Part shown: positions 7,321 through 14,893 of the stretch, piece by piece
How positions within the stretch are numbered: the stretch's first letter is position 1
Layout of the letters: every line of letters begins with the position of its first letter
Assembly (NCBI GenBank): GCA_038259155.1
Contig: JBBSPE010000101.1
Coordinates: forward strand, 1 to 16,361
Source of the DNA: JAABRT01 sp038259155
GTDB lineage: Bacteria; Gemmatimonadota; Gemmatimonadetes; Gemmatimonadales; Gemmatimonadaceae
Direction: 5' to 3'
DNA length: 16,361 bases
Notes under the pieces: generated by a model
The model's input: the letters and a program-made list of their open reading frames with translations, nothing else
Told to the model about the DNA's origin: nothing
Database searches by the model: none
Position numbers and translations under genes: made by a program

Positions 7321-7659
7321 AACAGCTCCGGGTTGAGGCAGAGAGACGGGTCAGACGCGTCGTCCAACCTCGTGCGGTACACGCGAACGAGCACCGCCAA
7401 CCACTCCGGAACGTGATGTCGCGTTGACTGCGCGGCAAGCGAGCTCGGCCTTTTGCCCTGCGTTGCGATGGCCCGCGCGCAGCCCAGGGAACGGGAACCA
7501 GACGGGCGGTAGGCTCCGGAGGTGTGAGGTTTGATTCTCCGAGTGGGGAGGTCCCAGGCCGACGGCTTCGCGCGCCGTCACGTCCGGCCGCTTGCCTCGG
7601 TCCCTCGTACGGTGCGACCTTCGAGCGGAGCCTCATCCTCCCCTCACTCGTCACCCGGC
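7321..7659. other. 339-bp divergent intergenic region, presumed promoters
   Basis: This spacer separates the lipoprotein (-) from the kinase gene (+) and must hold both promoters. I see no convincing -35/-10 pair; a TTGACT at 7424-7429 has no good partner. An 8-bp palindrome CTCCGGAG is at 7514-7521 and a related CTCCGGA at 7403-7409. The kinase frame stays open back to 7531, but that extension is Ser/Arg/Pro-rich and lacks the family's N-terminal features, so I treat it as non-coding. No RNA gene was recognised. Confidence 0.5.
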
Positions 7660-10257
7660 ATGACATCCCCGCGTCCCACTGCCTGCCCCACCTGCAGCGC
7701 GCCACTCGACGCGAGCGTCAGCGCGTGCCCACGGTGCGGGACCGCGGTTGAGGGAGAGTCGGCCTCGATGTTGTTCGTGCCGCAAGTCCGCGACGTGCCC
7801 GCAAGCGAAGCGCCAACCCGCCTCGAACGCCCGCCCGAAACGTTGGAACCAGCCGCCCCGTCGCCCGCCGCGTATCCCCCCTCGCCGTGGGAGCTGGTAC
7901 TCGATCGCCTCCGGGAGGCCACCGAGGGCGAATTCGACGTGGGACGCGAACTCGGCCGAGGCGGCATGGCGGCCGTGTTTCTGGGACGCGACCTTGCCCT
8001 CAACCGACGCGTGGCCATCAAGGTCATGGCGCCCGGTCTCATGCTCGGCGAGGGCATGGTCGAGCGCTTTCGGCAGGAAGCGATCACCATCGCCAACCTG
8101 ACGCACGCGCACATCGTGTCCATCTACGCGGTGCGACAGCTCGACGACCTGCACTTTTTCGTGATGCAGTTCGTGGCCGGCCAGGCGCTGGACACCGTGC
8201 TGCGCACACACGGTCGCCTCTCCGTTCCGGTGGTGCGCGCGATTCTCTTTCAGGTGGGCTCGGCGCTCGCCTACGCGCATCGACGCGGCGTGGTGCATCG
8301 CGACATCAAACCCGGCAACATCCTCATGAGTGGCGACGGGGACGCGCTCGTCACTGACTTCGGCATCGCGAAAGTGGCCGAGGGGCCCACGCAGACGCAG
8401 ACCGGCATGGTGGTGGGCACGCCCACGTACATGAGCCCGGAGCAGTGCTACGCGCAGCCACTCGATGGACGCAGTGATCAGTATTCGCTGGGCGTGGTGG
8501 CGTACGAGCTGCTCACCGGCGGCACGCCATTTTCGGGCGCCGCGTTCGAGATCATGCGTGGACACACCACGCAACCGGTGCCGTCCATTCGCGCGCAGCG
8601 CCCTGACGTCCCCGAGGCGATGGAAGCGGCAATCCATCGCATGATGGGCAAGACGCCGGAAGAACGCTTCCCGAGCTTTGGCGAGGCGCTGGACGCGCTT
8701 GGCGCCACGGCGGTGCGCGAAGGCGATCCGGTACGCGGTGAGCTGGTGCGCTTGGCGGCCGTCGAGGAGCGGCGCACCATGCTCGGCGACCTGCTGCACA
8801 CACCGAGCACGGCGCAGTCGGCGGGCAGCGGCGCCGGCCGGCGCAGCGGAGGCGCGCAGACGCCGGCACCCGCCAACAGCGGCGGAACGGCGGCGCAAAC
8901 AGCGGTGGCCATCGCACCCATCGCCACCGCCATCGAAGTCGGTGACACACTGCCGCTGCAGGCGCGTGTGCTGGGCGAGTCGGCGGGCACCACGTTGCAG
9001 TGGAGCGTGGACGCTCCAACGGTTGCCAGCGTGAACCCGCTCACCGGAGCGCTCACGGCCATCGCCCCCGGCACGGGCTACGTGCTGGCCACGGTGGGAT
9101 CGGTCACCGAGCGCACGACATTTGTGGTGGTCCCGCCGCGCGTGGCCAGTGTGCGCCTCGTGGCGCCCAGTGATGCGTTGCACACGGGAGACGTGGTGCA
9201 GTTGCGTGCGCAGGCACTCGACAAGCGCCAACAGCCGCTTGACCGGAGCATGGAGTGGCAGGCCTCCGGACGCGCCGTGCAGTTGGCACACGGCGGCTCG
9301 GCGATGTGCACGGCCGAGTGTGTGGCAGAGGGGAGTGCCGCGGTCACGGTGACGTGCGAGGGTGTGTCGCGCACCGAAGTGCTGCAGGTGGGTCCGGCGC
9401 GTGCTGGTACGCTGGCGTCAGGTGTTGCCGCTGCGGCTGGTGCGCCCGCGTCCAACGCCGCGTCGCGTAAGCGGCCGGTGTGGTTGTACGCGCTCGTGGG
9501 GGTGGTGGTCGTGGGAGGCGGTGCGGTGGGCGCGCTGCAGATGTTTGGCGGGTTGGGTGGTGCGTCAGCGGCTGAAGGCGTCGCCACTGTGGACGGCGGT
9601 TCGGAGACGGCGGAGGACGTCCCCGGGGACACGCTGCGTTTCGGCGTCGATCAACCCGAGATCGTAGATTCCACCCCGGTCGGGTCGAATGCGCCGGCGG
9701 AACGCACGACCACGCCCGACAGCACGTCAACCACGCCCGACACCAAGCGGCCGCCGACAGAAGCCAGGACCACCCCACCGCCCGTGGAGGTTGCGAAGCA
9801 ACCCACGACCACCGCGGAACCGACGCCACCCGTCAAGCGACCGACGCCACCGCCCCCCTCGACCACGCCGGCCATATCCGCGCAGCAACAAGAGGAGCAG
9901 GCATTGATGGCGCGCGAGGCGCGTGCGATCATCGAGTCGTTTACCGGAGCGATCGAGACGCGCCAGATCGCGCGGGTGCGGGGCGCCTACCCGGGGCTGT
10001 CGGCCGGCAACACGGAAACGTTCGAGAACATGTTCCGGAGCACCACCGCTGTGCGGGTGCGCCTTGGCGAGATTCGCGTGGTGAACGGCGCGCTGTACAA
10101 CCCGGCAATCGGGTCGCGCACCTACCTCACGGCGGATGTCACGTTTGATCTCACGCCGGTGGGCGGCGGGACCCTGCCACAAGCCGAGGATGTGCTGCCG
10201 GTGACGCTGCAGCGGATCTCGTCGGGGTGGCGGCTGGAGCAGATCGGGGTGCCCTGA
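7660..10257 (+). CDS. Transmembrane Ser/Thr protein kinase with zinc ribbon, BIG2-like domains and NTF2-like tail
   Basis: An 865-residue Hanks-type kinase that should phosphorylate cytoplasmic proteins. From the N-terminus: a zinc ribbon CPTC...CPRC (Cys9, 12, 23, 26), then a kinase domain at about 93-350. The kinase has glycine loop LGRGGMAAVFLG, Lys121 in VAIKV, HRDIKPGN (213-220, catalytic Asp215), TDFGIAK (Asp233) and a Thr-rich activation loop ending GTPTYMSPE. The catalytic set is complete. Residues 417-490 and 495-577 look like two bacterial Ig-like (BIG2-type) domains, with the pattern 'GDTLPLQAR...W-S-V...VASVNPLTG'. RKR at 603-605 precedes one membrane span (607-629). A Pro/Thr-rich stalk (680-738) leads to a C-terminal NTF2/SnoaL-like domain (745-865). 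The ATG at 7660 was chosen because the zinc ribbon begins right after it; there is no clear Shine-Dalgarno site. It converges on the serine hydrolase gene. Confidence 0.93.
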   Translation: MTSPRPTACPTCSAPLDASVSACPRCGTAVEGESASMLFVPQVRDVPASEAPTRLERPPETLEPAAPSPAAYPPSPWELVLDRLREATEGEFDVGRELGRGGMAAVFLGRDLALNRRVAIKVMAPGLMLGEGMVERFRQEAITIANLTHAHIVSIYAVRQLDDLHFFVMQFVAGQALDTVLRTHGRLSVPVVRAILFQVGSALAYAHRRGVVHRDIKPGNILMSGDGDALVTDFGIAKVAEGPTQTQTGMVVGTPTYMSPEQCYAQPLDGRSDQYSLGVVAYELLTGGTPFSGAAFEIMRGHTTQPVPSIRAQRPDVPEAMEAAIHRMMGKTPEERFPSFGEALDALGATAVREGDPVRGELVRLAAVEERRTMLGDLLHTPSTAQSAGSGAGRRSGGAQTPAPANSGGTAAQTAVAIAPIATAIEVGDTLPLQARVLGESAGTTLQWSVDAPTVASVNPLTGALTAIAPGTGYVLATVGSVTERTTFVVVPPRVASVRLVAPSDALHTGDVVQLRAQALDKRQQPLDRSMEWQASGRAVQLAHGGSAMCTAECVAEGSAAVTVTCEGVSRTEVLQVGPARAGTLASGVAAAAGAPASNAASRKRPVWLYALVGVVVVGGGAVGALQMFGGLGGASAAEGVATVDGGSETAEDVPGDTLRFGVDQPEIVDSTPVGSNAPAERTTTPDSTSTTPDTKRPPTEARTTPPPVEVAKQPTTTAEPTPPVKRPTPPPPSTTPAISAQQQEEQALMAREARAIIESFTGAIETRQIARVRGAYPGLSAGNTETFENMFRSTTAVRVRLGEIRVVNGALYNPAIGSRTYLTADVTFDLTPVGGGTLPQAEDVLPVTLQRISSGWRLEQIGVP

Positions 10258-10322
10258 ACGAACGTTGCGCGCGCAGCGGCGCCGTGACCGGGTCAATCGG
10301 ACGAGGCGCGGTTCGCGTGGTT

Positions 10323-10344
10323 GCAGAACGCCACGACGTTCTGC
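10323..10344. terminator. 8-bp perfect hairpin between convergent genes
   Basis: GCAGAACG (10323-10330) and CGTTCTGC (10337-10344) are perfect complements around a 6-nt loop. They lie in the 181-bp gap between the convergent kinase and serine hydrolase genes. Position suggests a bidirectional transcription stop. No T-tract follows on either strand, so classic Rho-independent termination is not supported. The rest of this gap holds no gene that I recognise. Confidence 0.35.
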
Positions 10345-10438
10345 GTGATGCGTTCGGGGATGTTGGCCATGTGTCAGTAATCCCGCGACTGTGCCGATGG
10401 TTCACTGCCTCCCGTCCCTGTCTGGGCGAGGACATGCG

Positions 10439-11965
10439 TCAGCCGCGCCCCCGTCTCAGCACGAGGTTTCCGTAAGCCACAAGCGTGACCACGTCGCCCA
10501 TCGCATTCCGGCCAAAGGTGATGTCCTGGCCGTCTTCGGTGTCAAAGAAGGCGTCCTCGCGATCTCCATCGGCATGCAGAACCGATCCCGACTGGCCGGG
10601 CGACGCCGCACGAAGCACGCCGTCCCCCGCGGTGATGGTCACGGCAGCACCGCCACCCGCGCGCTCGTACGTGCCGACATACGCGGCCAACTGCTCGGGC
10701 GGAAGTCGCCGAGCGGAGCGCACGTGCGCGGCGTGCGCTTGCCAGTCCCACGCTGCGGCAACGCCACGCACGATTTCCTTTGCGAGTGTACTCCCACGCT
10801 CGCCGTTGGTCATGACCGCGATGCCGTCTCCATGTCCAGGATAGATGATCCAGGTGGACAGAAAACCCGCGTTGCCACCGTTGTGTCCGAACGAGAGGTT
10901 GTTGTCGGCACCAACAATTCCAAAGCCAAGTCCGTACGTCTCGAATCCCGGTTCATTGCCGCGGTGTTCGAACATCGTGTGCAACGTGGACGTGGTCACG
11001 ATTCCATCGTCGCGTTCGCCGCGCCACACGGCTGCCAGGTGTATGCCCAGGCGCAGCAGATCGCTCGGCGTTGTCCAGAGTCCGGCTGCCGCCTGCTCCG
11101 GGTAGTCGTTCCAGAAGCCAGGTAGCGGCGCGCCGTTTGCGCGGTGGGCGTGCGCGGCAGCGGCCCAGCGATCGGGCGGCAGCGGTTGTGCAAAGGTGGA
11201 CTGCGCCATTCCCGCAGGCTCGAGCACGCGGGCGCGTGCAACGTGCTCAAACGACTGGCCCGTCACGTCCTCGATCGCCTGCTCAACAATGGTGTAGCCA
11301 CCGCCCGAGTACGCGTAGACCGTGCCGGGAATGCGCACGACCCGCACTGCGGGTGTGTTGCCACGTCCGTCGAGTACGTCGCGGTTGTCTGGCAGCCTGA
11401 CGTTGTCCGTGCGGGTTGCCATGCCGTAACCCGGAAAGCCGGACACCGACGTGCCGGCGGCGTGCATGAGCAGGCGCCGCAGCGTGACCGCAGAATCTCG
11501 CGTGAGCGTATCGGCCGGCAGGTGCCATGAGCGCAGCACGGAGTCGATGGGCGTGTCGAGCGCGAGGCGACCTTCCTGCACGAGCGAGAGCGCCGAGAGG
11601 GCGGCCAACGGCTTTGAGATGGAGGCCCCCTGAAACAGGGTGGCCGAGTCTACGTTGCGTCCCGACGCGGAGTCGGTCACGCCCCAACCTCGCGCCCACA
11701 CAATGCGTCCGTGCTGCAGCAGGGCGACGCTCACGCCGGGTACGTGATAATGGGCCATGCGCTCCCGCAGCGTGAACGTGCGCCGCGGCTCGCCACGGAG
11801 CTGTATCACGGGCTCGAGCGAGCGACTCAGTTGGTCGGGCGAGATCGTGGCCGACGTCGGCGCGCTGGCGGGCTGCGCGGTGATGGATGGTACGACAGCG
11901 GGCGCGAACAGCTGCGCCGCCACCACGACTGATCGGACCGTGCGCCTGGAGATGGTTGTCGTCAT
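10439..11965 (-). CDS. Exported class C beta-lactamase-like serine hydrolase
   Basis: A 508-residue member of the beta-lactamase/penicillin-binding (serine hydrolase) fold. An Arg-containing N-terminus and hydrophobic stretch to about residue 30 (ending SITAQP) look like a Sec signal peptide, placing the enzyme in the periplasm. The acyl-enzyme motif is FQGASISKP with nucleophile Ser115 and Lys118. The second motif is YSGGGY (Tyr219), with Gly where class C beta-lactamases have Asn (YxN); the third is GHNGG (His361), replacing KTG. Such substitutions are common in esterase or D-aminopeptidase-like members, so true beta-lactam resistance is doubtful. Residues about 420-508, beginning LAAYVGTYE, resemble the C-terminal beta domain of many such hydrolases. 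It lies 39 bp downstream of the YcbB-like gene and is probably the last gene of the cell-wall operon. The substrate is unknown; peptidoglycan peptides are plausible. Confidence 0.9.
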   Translation of the reverse strand: MTTTISRRTVRSVVVAAQLFAPAVVPSITAQPASAPTSATISPDQLSRSLEPVIQLRGEPRRTFTLRERMAHYHVPGVSVALLQHGRIVWARGWGVTDSASGRNVDSATLFQGASISKPLAALSALSLVQEGRLALDTPIDSVLRSWHLPADTLTRDSAVTLRRLLMHAAGTSVSGFPGYGMATRTDNVRLPDNRDVLDGRGNTPAVRVVRIPGTVYAYSGGGYTIVEQAIEDVTGQSFEHVARARVLEPAGMAQSTFAQPLPPDRWAAAAHAHRANGAPLPGFWNDYPEQAAAGLWTTPSDLLRLGIHLAAVWRGERDDGIVTTSTLHTMFEHRGNEPGFETYGLGFGIVGADNNLSFGHNGGNAGFLSTWIIYPGHGDGIAVMTNGERGSTLAKEIVRGVAAAWDWQAHAAHVRSARRLPPEQLAAYVGTYERAGGGAAVTITAGDGVLRAASPGQSGSVLHADGDREDAFFDTEDGQDITFGRNAMGDVVTLVAYGNLVLRRGRG

Positions 11966-11979
11966 GGCGTCACTACGGT

Positions 11980-11996
11980 CACCGAAGCATTCGGTG
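11980..11996. other. Intra-operon hairpin upstream of the serine hydrolase start
   Basis: CACCGAA (11980-11986) and TTCGGTG (11990-11996) form a perfect 7-bp stem with a 3-nt loop in the 39-bp gap between the YcbB-like stop and the serine hydrolase start. Read on the minus strand it lies 14 bp before the start codon. It could lower read-through, block ribosome entry or stabilise mRNA. No T-run follows, so it is not a canonical terminator. Confidence 0.3.
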
Positions 11997-12004
11997 TCAG
12001 TCGC

Positions 12005-13564
12005 TCAGCTCTTGAAGAGCTCTTCAGCCAACGTCTGATCATGTCCGTACACGTCATCCCGGAAGTTCAGGAGGCCTTCGCGGTCCACCCACGCGGTGAA
12101 GTACAGAATGAACACCGGCCGCGGCTCCTTGAGCTGCACAGTGGTTTCCTTGCCGCCAAACATCGCCTTGCCAATGCGCTCCGGCGTCCACTCCGGATCG
12201 TTGCGCAGCAGGTACTCCGCCAGCTTTCTGGGCTCGTCAAGCCGGATGCAACCGTGGCTGAACGCGCGCTGCTCCAGCGCGAACACGCCGCGCGCCGGTG
12301 TGTCGTGCATGTAGATGTCGAAGCGGTTGGGAAACAGGAACTTCACGCGACCGAGCGCATTGTTCGCGCCCGGCTTCTGGCGGATCACGGGCAGCGCCTT
12401 GGTGCCGCCAATGATCTCCATGTTGTGCGTGCGCAAATAGTTCGGATTCTTTACAATGGCCGGCAGGATTTCGCCTCGCGTGATGCTCATGGGCACCGTC
12501 CACGTGGGACTCATCACAACCTGCGAGAGCGTGTCCGTAAAAATCACGGTGTGGGTGGCAGCCGCGCCCACCACCACGCGCATGCTGAACGCCACCGTGT
12601 CGCCTTCGTACACGTGCAGGCGAAACTCCGGAATGTTCACCAGCAGGGCATTGGCCGGTTGGTGCTCCGGCAGCCAGCGCAGGCGCTCCATGTTCACGAG
12701 CATGCTGCGTTGACGTTCCGCCGGCGTCACGTTCACCGCGCGCAGGAACGCCGGGCCGATCACGCCGTCCGTCTCCAATCCGTGCCGGTCCTGGAAGCGC
12801 TCCACGGCCACCACGAGTACGCTGTCGAGCGCCGGTGCGCTGTCGAGAGAGGCGAGGTCGCCCAGCAGGCGCAGACGTTCGCGGATGTCCACGAGCACGC
12901 GGGCGCTGTCGCCCGGTTTGATGCTGCGCATATCCGCCGGCAGTTCGAGCGCCGGCCATGGCACCTCGGACAGGGCGCTCAGATGCTGGAAGGCGTCGCG
13001 CAGCAACCCGTACTGGGGATGCAGCGGTTCATACGCGGACAAGTCCATCGTACCGGCCGCGAGCGAGTCCATGAGCTGCGCCAGATCACGTTTGGCACGC
13101 GGAATGAACCAGTCCAGATCGCGCAGGTCCTGCGTGAAGTGGCCGCCGTAGTTGCGCGCTGCAAACCGGAAAAATTCTGCGGTGAGCGTGAGCTCGGACT
13201 GCACGGCGCAACTGTCGCATCCGGGGCGCCGCTCGTTCACGCCGTAGCCCTGCACACCCGAGAGTGCGATGAACGCATCGGCGGACGCGGTGAGTGAATC
13301 GCGCACGATCCACGCAAACTGCATGTCGCGTCGCTCGTAGAAGCCCGCCATGAGCGCGGAATCCGCGCTGTAGTCAGGATGTTGCGCGAGAAATGTGGCG
13401 AGGTCGGTGGTGTCAAGCGTGCGCGCACTGTACGGCTCGGGCGTCTCGAACACCGCGGCGACTTCGGATGCCTGCTCGGCGCGTTCCGGGCGAGCGCTGC
13501 TCGGGTCACCGCAGGCGGCCGCGAACGCGGTGAAGAACGCGACGAGGAGCGCGCCCTGCCGCAA
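12005..13564 (-). CDS. L,D-transpeptidase, YcbB/LdtD type, predicted lipoprotein
   Basis: A 519-residue murein L,D-transpeptidase. This class forms 3-3 peptide crosslinks between meso-diaminopimelate residues and is largely insensitive to classical penicillins. The N-terminus FTAFAAACGDP has a lipobox with Cys18. Residues 45-230 correspond to the YcbB-type scaffold region, 243-277 to a peptidoglycan-binding domain (AVERFQDRHGLETDGVIG), and 305-495 to the YkuD catalytic domain. The active site is clear: MHDTPARGVF (His420) and FSHGCIRL, with His437 and nucleophile Cys439. YcbB-type length is about 600, so this is a shortened but complete version. The start codon is TTG at 13564, 17 bp after the stop of the preceding gene; no nearby ATG would keep the signal sequence. 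It sits in the middle of the three-gene envelope operon. Confidence 0.93.
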   Translation of the reverse strand: MRQGALLVAFFTAFAAACGDPSSARPERAEQASEVAAVFETPEPYSARTLDTTDLATFLAQHPDYSADSALMAGFYERRDMQFAWIVRDSLTASADAFIALSGVQGYGVNERRPGCDSCAVQSELTLTAEFFRFAARNYGGHFTQDLRDLDWFIPRAKRDLAQLMDSLAAGTMDLSAYEPLHPQYGLLRDAFQHLSALSEVPWPALELPADMRSIKPGDSARVLVDIRERLRLLGDLASLDSAPALDSVLVVAVERFQDRHGLETDGVIGPAFLRAVNVTPAERQRSMLVNMERLRWLPEHQPANALLVNIPEFRLHVYEGDTVAFSMRVVVGAAATHTVIFTDTLSQVVMSPTWTVPMSITRGEILPAIVKNPNYLRTHNMEIIGGTKALPVIRQKPGANNALGRVKFLFPNRFDIYMHDTPARGVFALEQRAFSHGCIRLDEPRKLAEYLLRNDPEWTPERIGKAMFGGKETTVQLKEPRPVFILYFTAWVDREGLLNFRDDVYGHDQTLAEELFKS

Positions 13565-13581
13565 TGCGTGCCGGCGCGGGC

Positions 13582-14262
13582 TCAGCTGCCGTACACGTAG
13601 AGCAGCCCGTCGTCCTCAAGGGCCGCGATCACCTTCGCCATCTGTGCGCGCGGCACCGCCGGGCAGCCCCAGCTGCGCCCGAGACGACCGGTGCGCGCGA
13701 TGAAATCCTGACTGACGTAGTCGGCGCCGTGGATGATCACTTCCCGCGATTGCGCCTGATCGTTGCGGCCGCGGTCCAGCCCCTGCAGCAGCAGCGCTGC
13801 CCCGTGTTTGGGACTCACGATCTGTGTACCCACGCGGTACAGCCCGAGGCTCGTGGCGTGCGAGCCCTCGCGATTGCTGAACCGTTGCGCCATCAGCCCA
13901 CCGGAGCCGGACCCGTGCGCCACCCACGTGCGCAGCAGCAGCGTGTGGGTGTCCAGATCCACCAGCACCAGGCGTTGGGCCGTGCTGGGCTGGCTCATGT
14001 CGGCAATGGCGAGTGTGCCGTGCTTCGCGTCGAGACCATGCGCTGTGATGCTCGCATACGCCGCTTCGAACACCTCGCGAGCGATGATGCCGGTGAGGCC
14101 GGCGTCGTTATAGACGGCGTCCGGGTTGGCGGCGACGGATGACGCGATGGAGTTTGGTGTACTTCCCGCGGATACGGCCGCGGCAGAATCCGGGGCTGCC
14201 GAGACGAAGACGGCGGCCGACAGGATGGCGGCGAGGGGAAGCAGACCGAGGCGGACAATCAT
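13582..14262 (-). CDS. Murein L,D-transpeptidase, YkuD_2 family
   Basis: A 226-residue exported protein of the YkuD_2 (murein L,D-transpeptidase catalytic domain) family, distinct from the YcbB type encoded next to it. Residues 1-25 form a signal peptide (hydrophobic LGLLPLAAILSAAVFVSAA). The domain begins at about 55. Recognisable elements are ALAIADMSQ-like LAIADMSQPS (84-93), AHGSGSG (115-121), the stretch NREGSHATSLGLYRVG (130-145), VIIHGA (175-180, catalytic His178) and SWGCPAVP (197-204, nucleophile Cys200). The usual SxGCP(A) signature is therefore intact. The ATG at 14262 is preferred over the open frame to 14355 because it places the signal peptide at the N-terminus. It is the first gene of the operon with the YcbB-like protein and serine hydrolase, and divergent from the tube-protein cassette by 153 bp. 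The substrate link could be 3-3 crosslinking or protein anchoring. Confidence 0.88.
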   Translation of the reverse strand: MIVRLGLLPLAAILSAAVFVSAAPDSAAAVSAGSTPNSIASSVAANPDAVYNDAGLTGIIAREVFEAAYASITAHGLDAKHGTLAIADMSQPSTAQRLVLVDLDTHTLLLRTWVAHGSGSGGLMAQRFSNREGSHATSLGLYRVGTQIVSPKHGAALLLQGLDRGRNDQAQSREVIIHGADYVSQDFIARTGRLGRSWGCPAVPRAQMAKVIAALEDDGLLYVYGS

Positions 14263-14415
14263 GGACAGGCCGGGGGCAGGGGCGGCGCTGGAGAGCCGGG
14301 AGACGACAGAAATGAAACGTAACCTCGATCGCTGGACTCTTGGCAATTGGGCCACGATTCCGCCGCCGGCACCGCGTGCTTGACAATGGCGTCTTTGCGC
14401 TGCACGGTCTCATAC

Positions 14416-14853
14416 ATGACTCGTGACAGCGCGGCGCCCTCGCTCGCCAGCAACTTCAACGTGCGCATTGACGGCACGGCCATCTCGTGCGCGCGCGTCG
14501 CGACGGTCGAACTTGCTGCGGACCCGCTGCAGCTCACGCGCAAGGATCATCCCGGTCCGCCTGCCCAGGTGCGCTGGGGTGCGCCTGCTGTGCCCGGGAG
14601 GCTGGTGCTCGCGCGCGCGCTGGACGGTGACCGCACGCTCTACCAATGGCGCCGCGATTCGATTGACGGCAAACCGGGCGTGCGCGGGATCGTGGTGGAG
14701 CACCTCACGCGCGCGGGCGGGGATGTGTTGTACCGCTTCGAAGTTTCGCACTGCTGGCCGGTGCGCTGGACCGGCCCGACATACGATGCCTTCACGAGCG
14801 AGATCGCGTTCGAAGAACTCGAGGTCGTGTACGCTGACCTCCACTGGCGTTGA
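14416..14853 (+). CDS. gp19-like contractile-tail tube protein, first of pair
   Basis: A 145-residue protein of the phage T4 gp19 tail-tube superfamily, also found in extracellular contractile injection systems. It starts with SNFNVRIDGTAISCARVATVE, matching the family's opening 'F.V.idG.....F.eVsG'. It continues with YQWRRDSIDGKP (about 75-86), equivalent to the 'L..W...' segment, and ends CWPVRWTGPTYDAFTSEIAF, EELEVVYADL, the family's 'a.Pvk..gp.l.a...eva.E.l.l.he' closure. It is more diverged than the second copy in the middle region (40-70). The ATG at 14416 was chosen because the domain begins soon after; an ATG at 14386 is possible and neither has a clear Shine-Dalgarno site. A TTGACA is present at 14380-14385 without a matching -10. 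It is followed after 40 bp by the second tube gene, making a two-gene operon with no other tail genes visible. Confidence 0.75.
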   Translation: MTRDSAAPSLASNFNVRIDGTAISCARVATVELAADPLQLTRKDHPGPPAQVRWGAPAVPGRLVLARALDGDRTLYQWRRDSIDGKPGVRGIVVEHLTRAGGDVLYRFEVSHCWPVRWTGPTYDAFTSEIAFEELEVVYADLHWR

Positions 14854-14884
14854 GCAGGCGCTTCCCACCAACCGCACACGCACT

Positions 14885-14889
14885 GAGGA
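14885..14889 (+). promoter_or_regulatory. Shine-Dalgarno site of the second tube-protein gene
   Basis: GAGGA ends four bases before the ATG at 14894. It fixes that codon as the start of the second gp19-like gene, although the frame stays open far upstream to 14423 inside the preceding gene. It is one of the few clear Shine-Dalgarno sites in the window, suggesting this protein is translated efficiently on its own, as expected for a polymerising tube subunit. Confidence 0.6.
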
Positions 14890-14893
14890 TTTC

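Noticed and set aside
7531..7659. N-terminal extension of the kinase to an ATG at 7531
   Set aside because: It would add 43 Ser/Arg/Pro-rich residues before the zinc ribbon, with no domain or Shine-Dalgarno support; the ATG at 7660 starts the protein just before the first Cys pair.
7651..9291. Long open frame (546 codons) on the minus strand, antisense to the kinase
   Set aside because: The translation is rich in His, Arg and Ala with no recognisable domain and lies opposite a complete kinase. Open antisense frames are expected in high-GC genes because of third-position GC bias.
9690..9880. Repetitive ACC/CCG-rich stretch that could be taken for a DNA repeat
   Set aside because: It encodes the Pro/Thr-rich stalk of the kinase in frame; repetition reflects amino-acid composition, not a separate element.
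12041..13297. Open frame of 418 codons on the plus strand, antisense to the YcbB-like gene
   Set aside because: Composition is His/Arg/Gln-rich without domain signal, and the opposite strand has clear catalytic motifs.
14380..14385. Perfect TTGACA upstream of the first tube-protein gene
   Set aside because: No acceptable -10 element lies 16-18 bp downstream, so I do not annotate a promoter on this hexamer alone.
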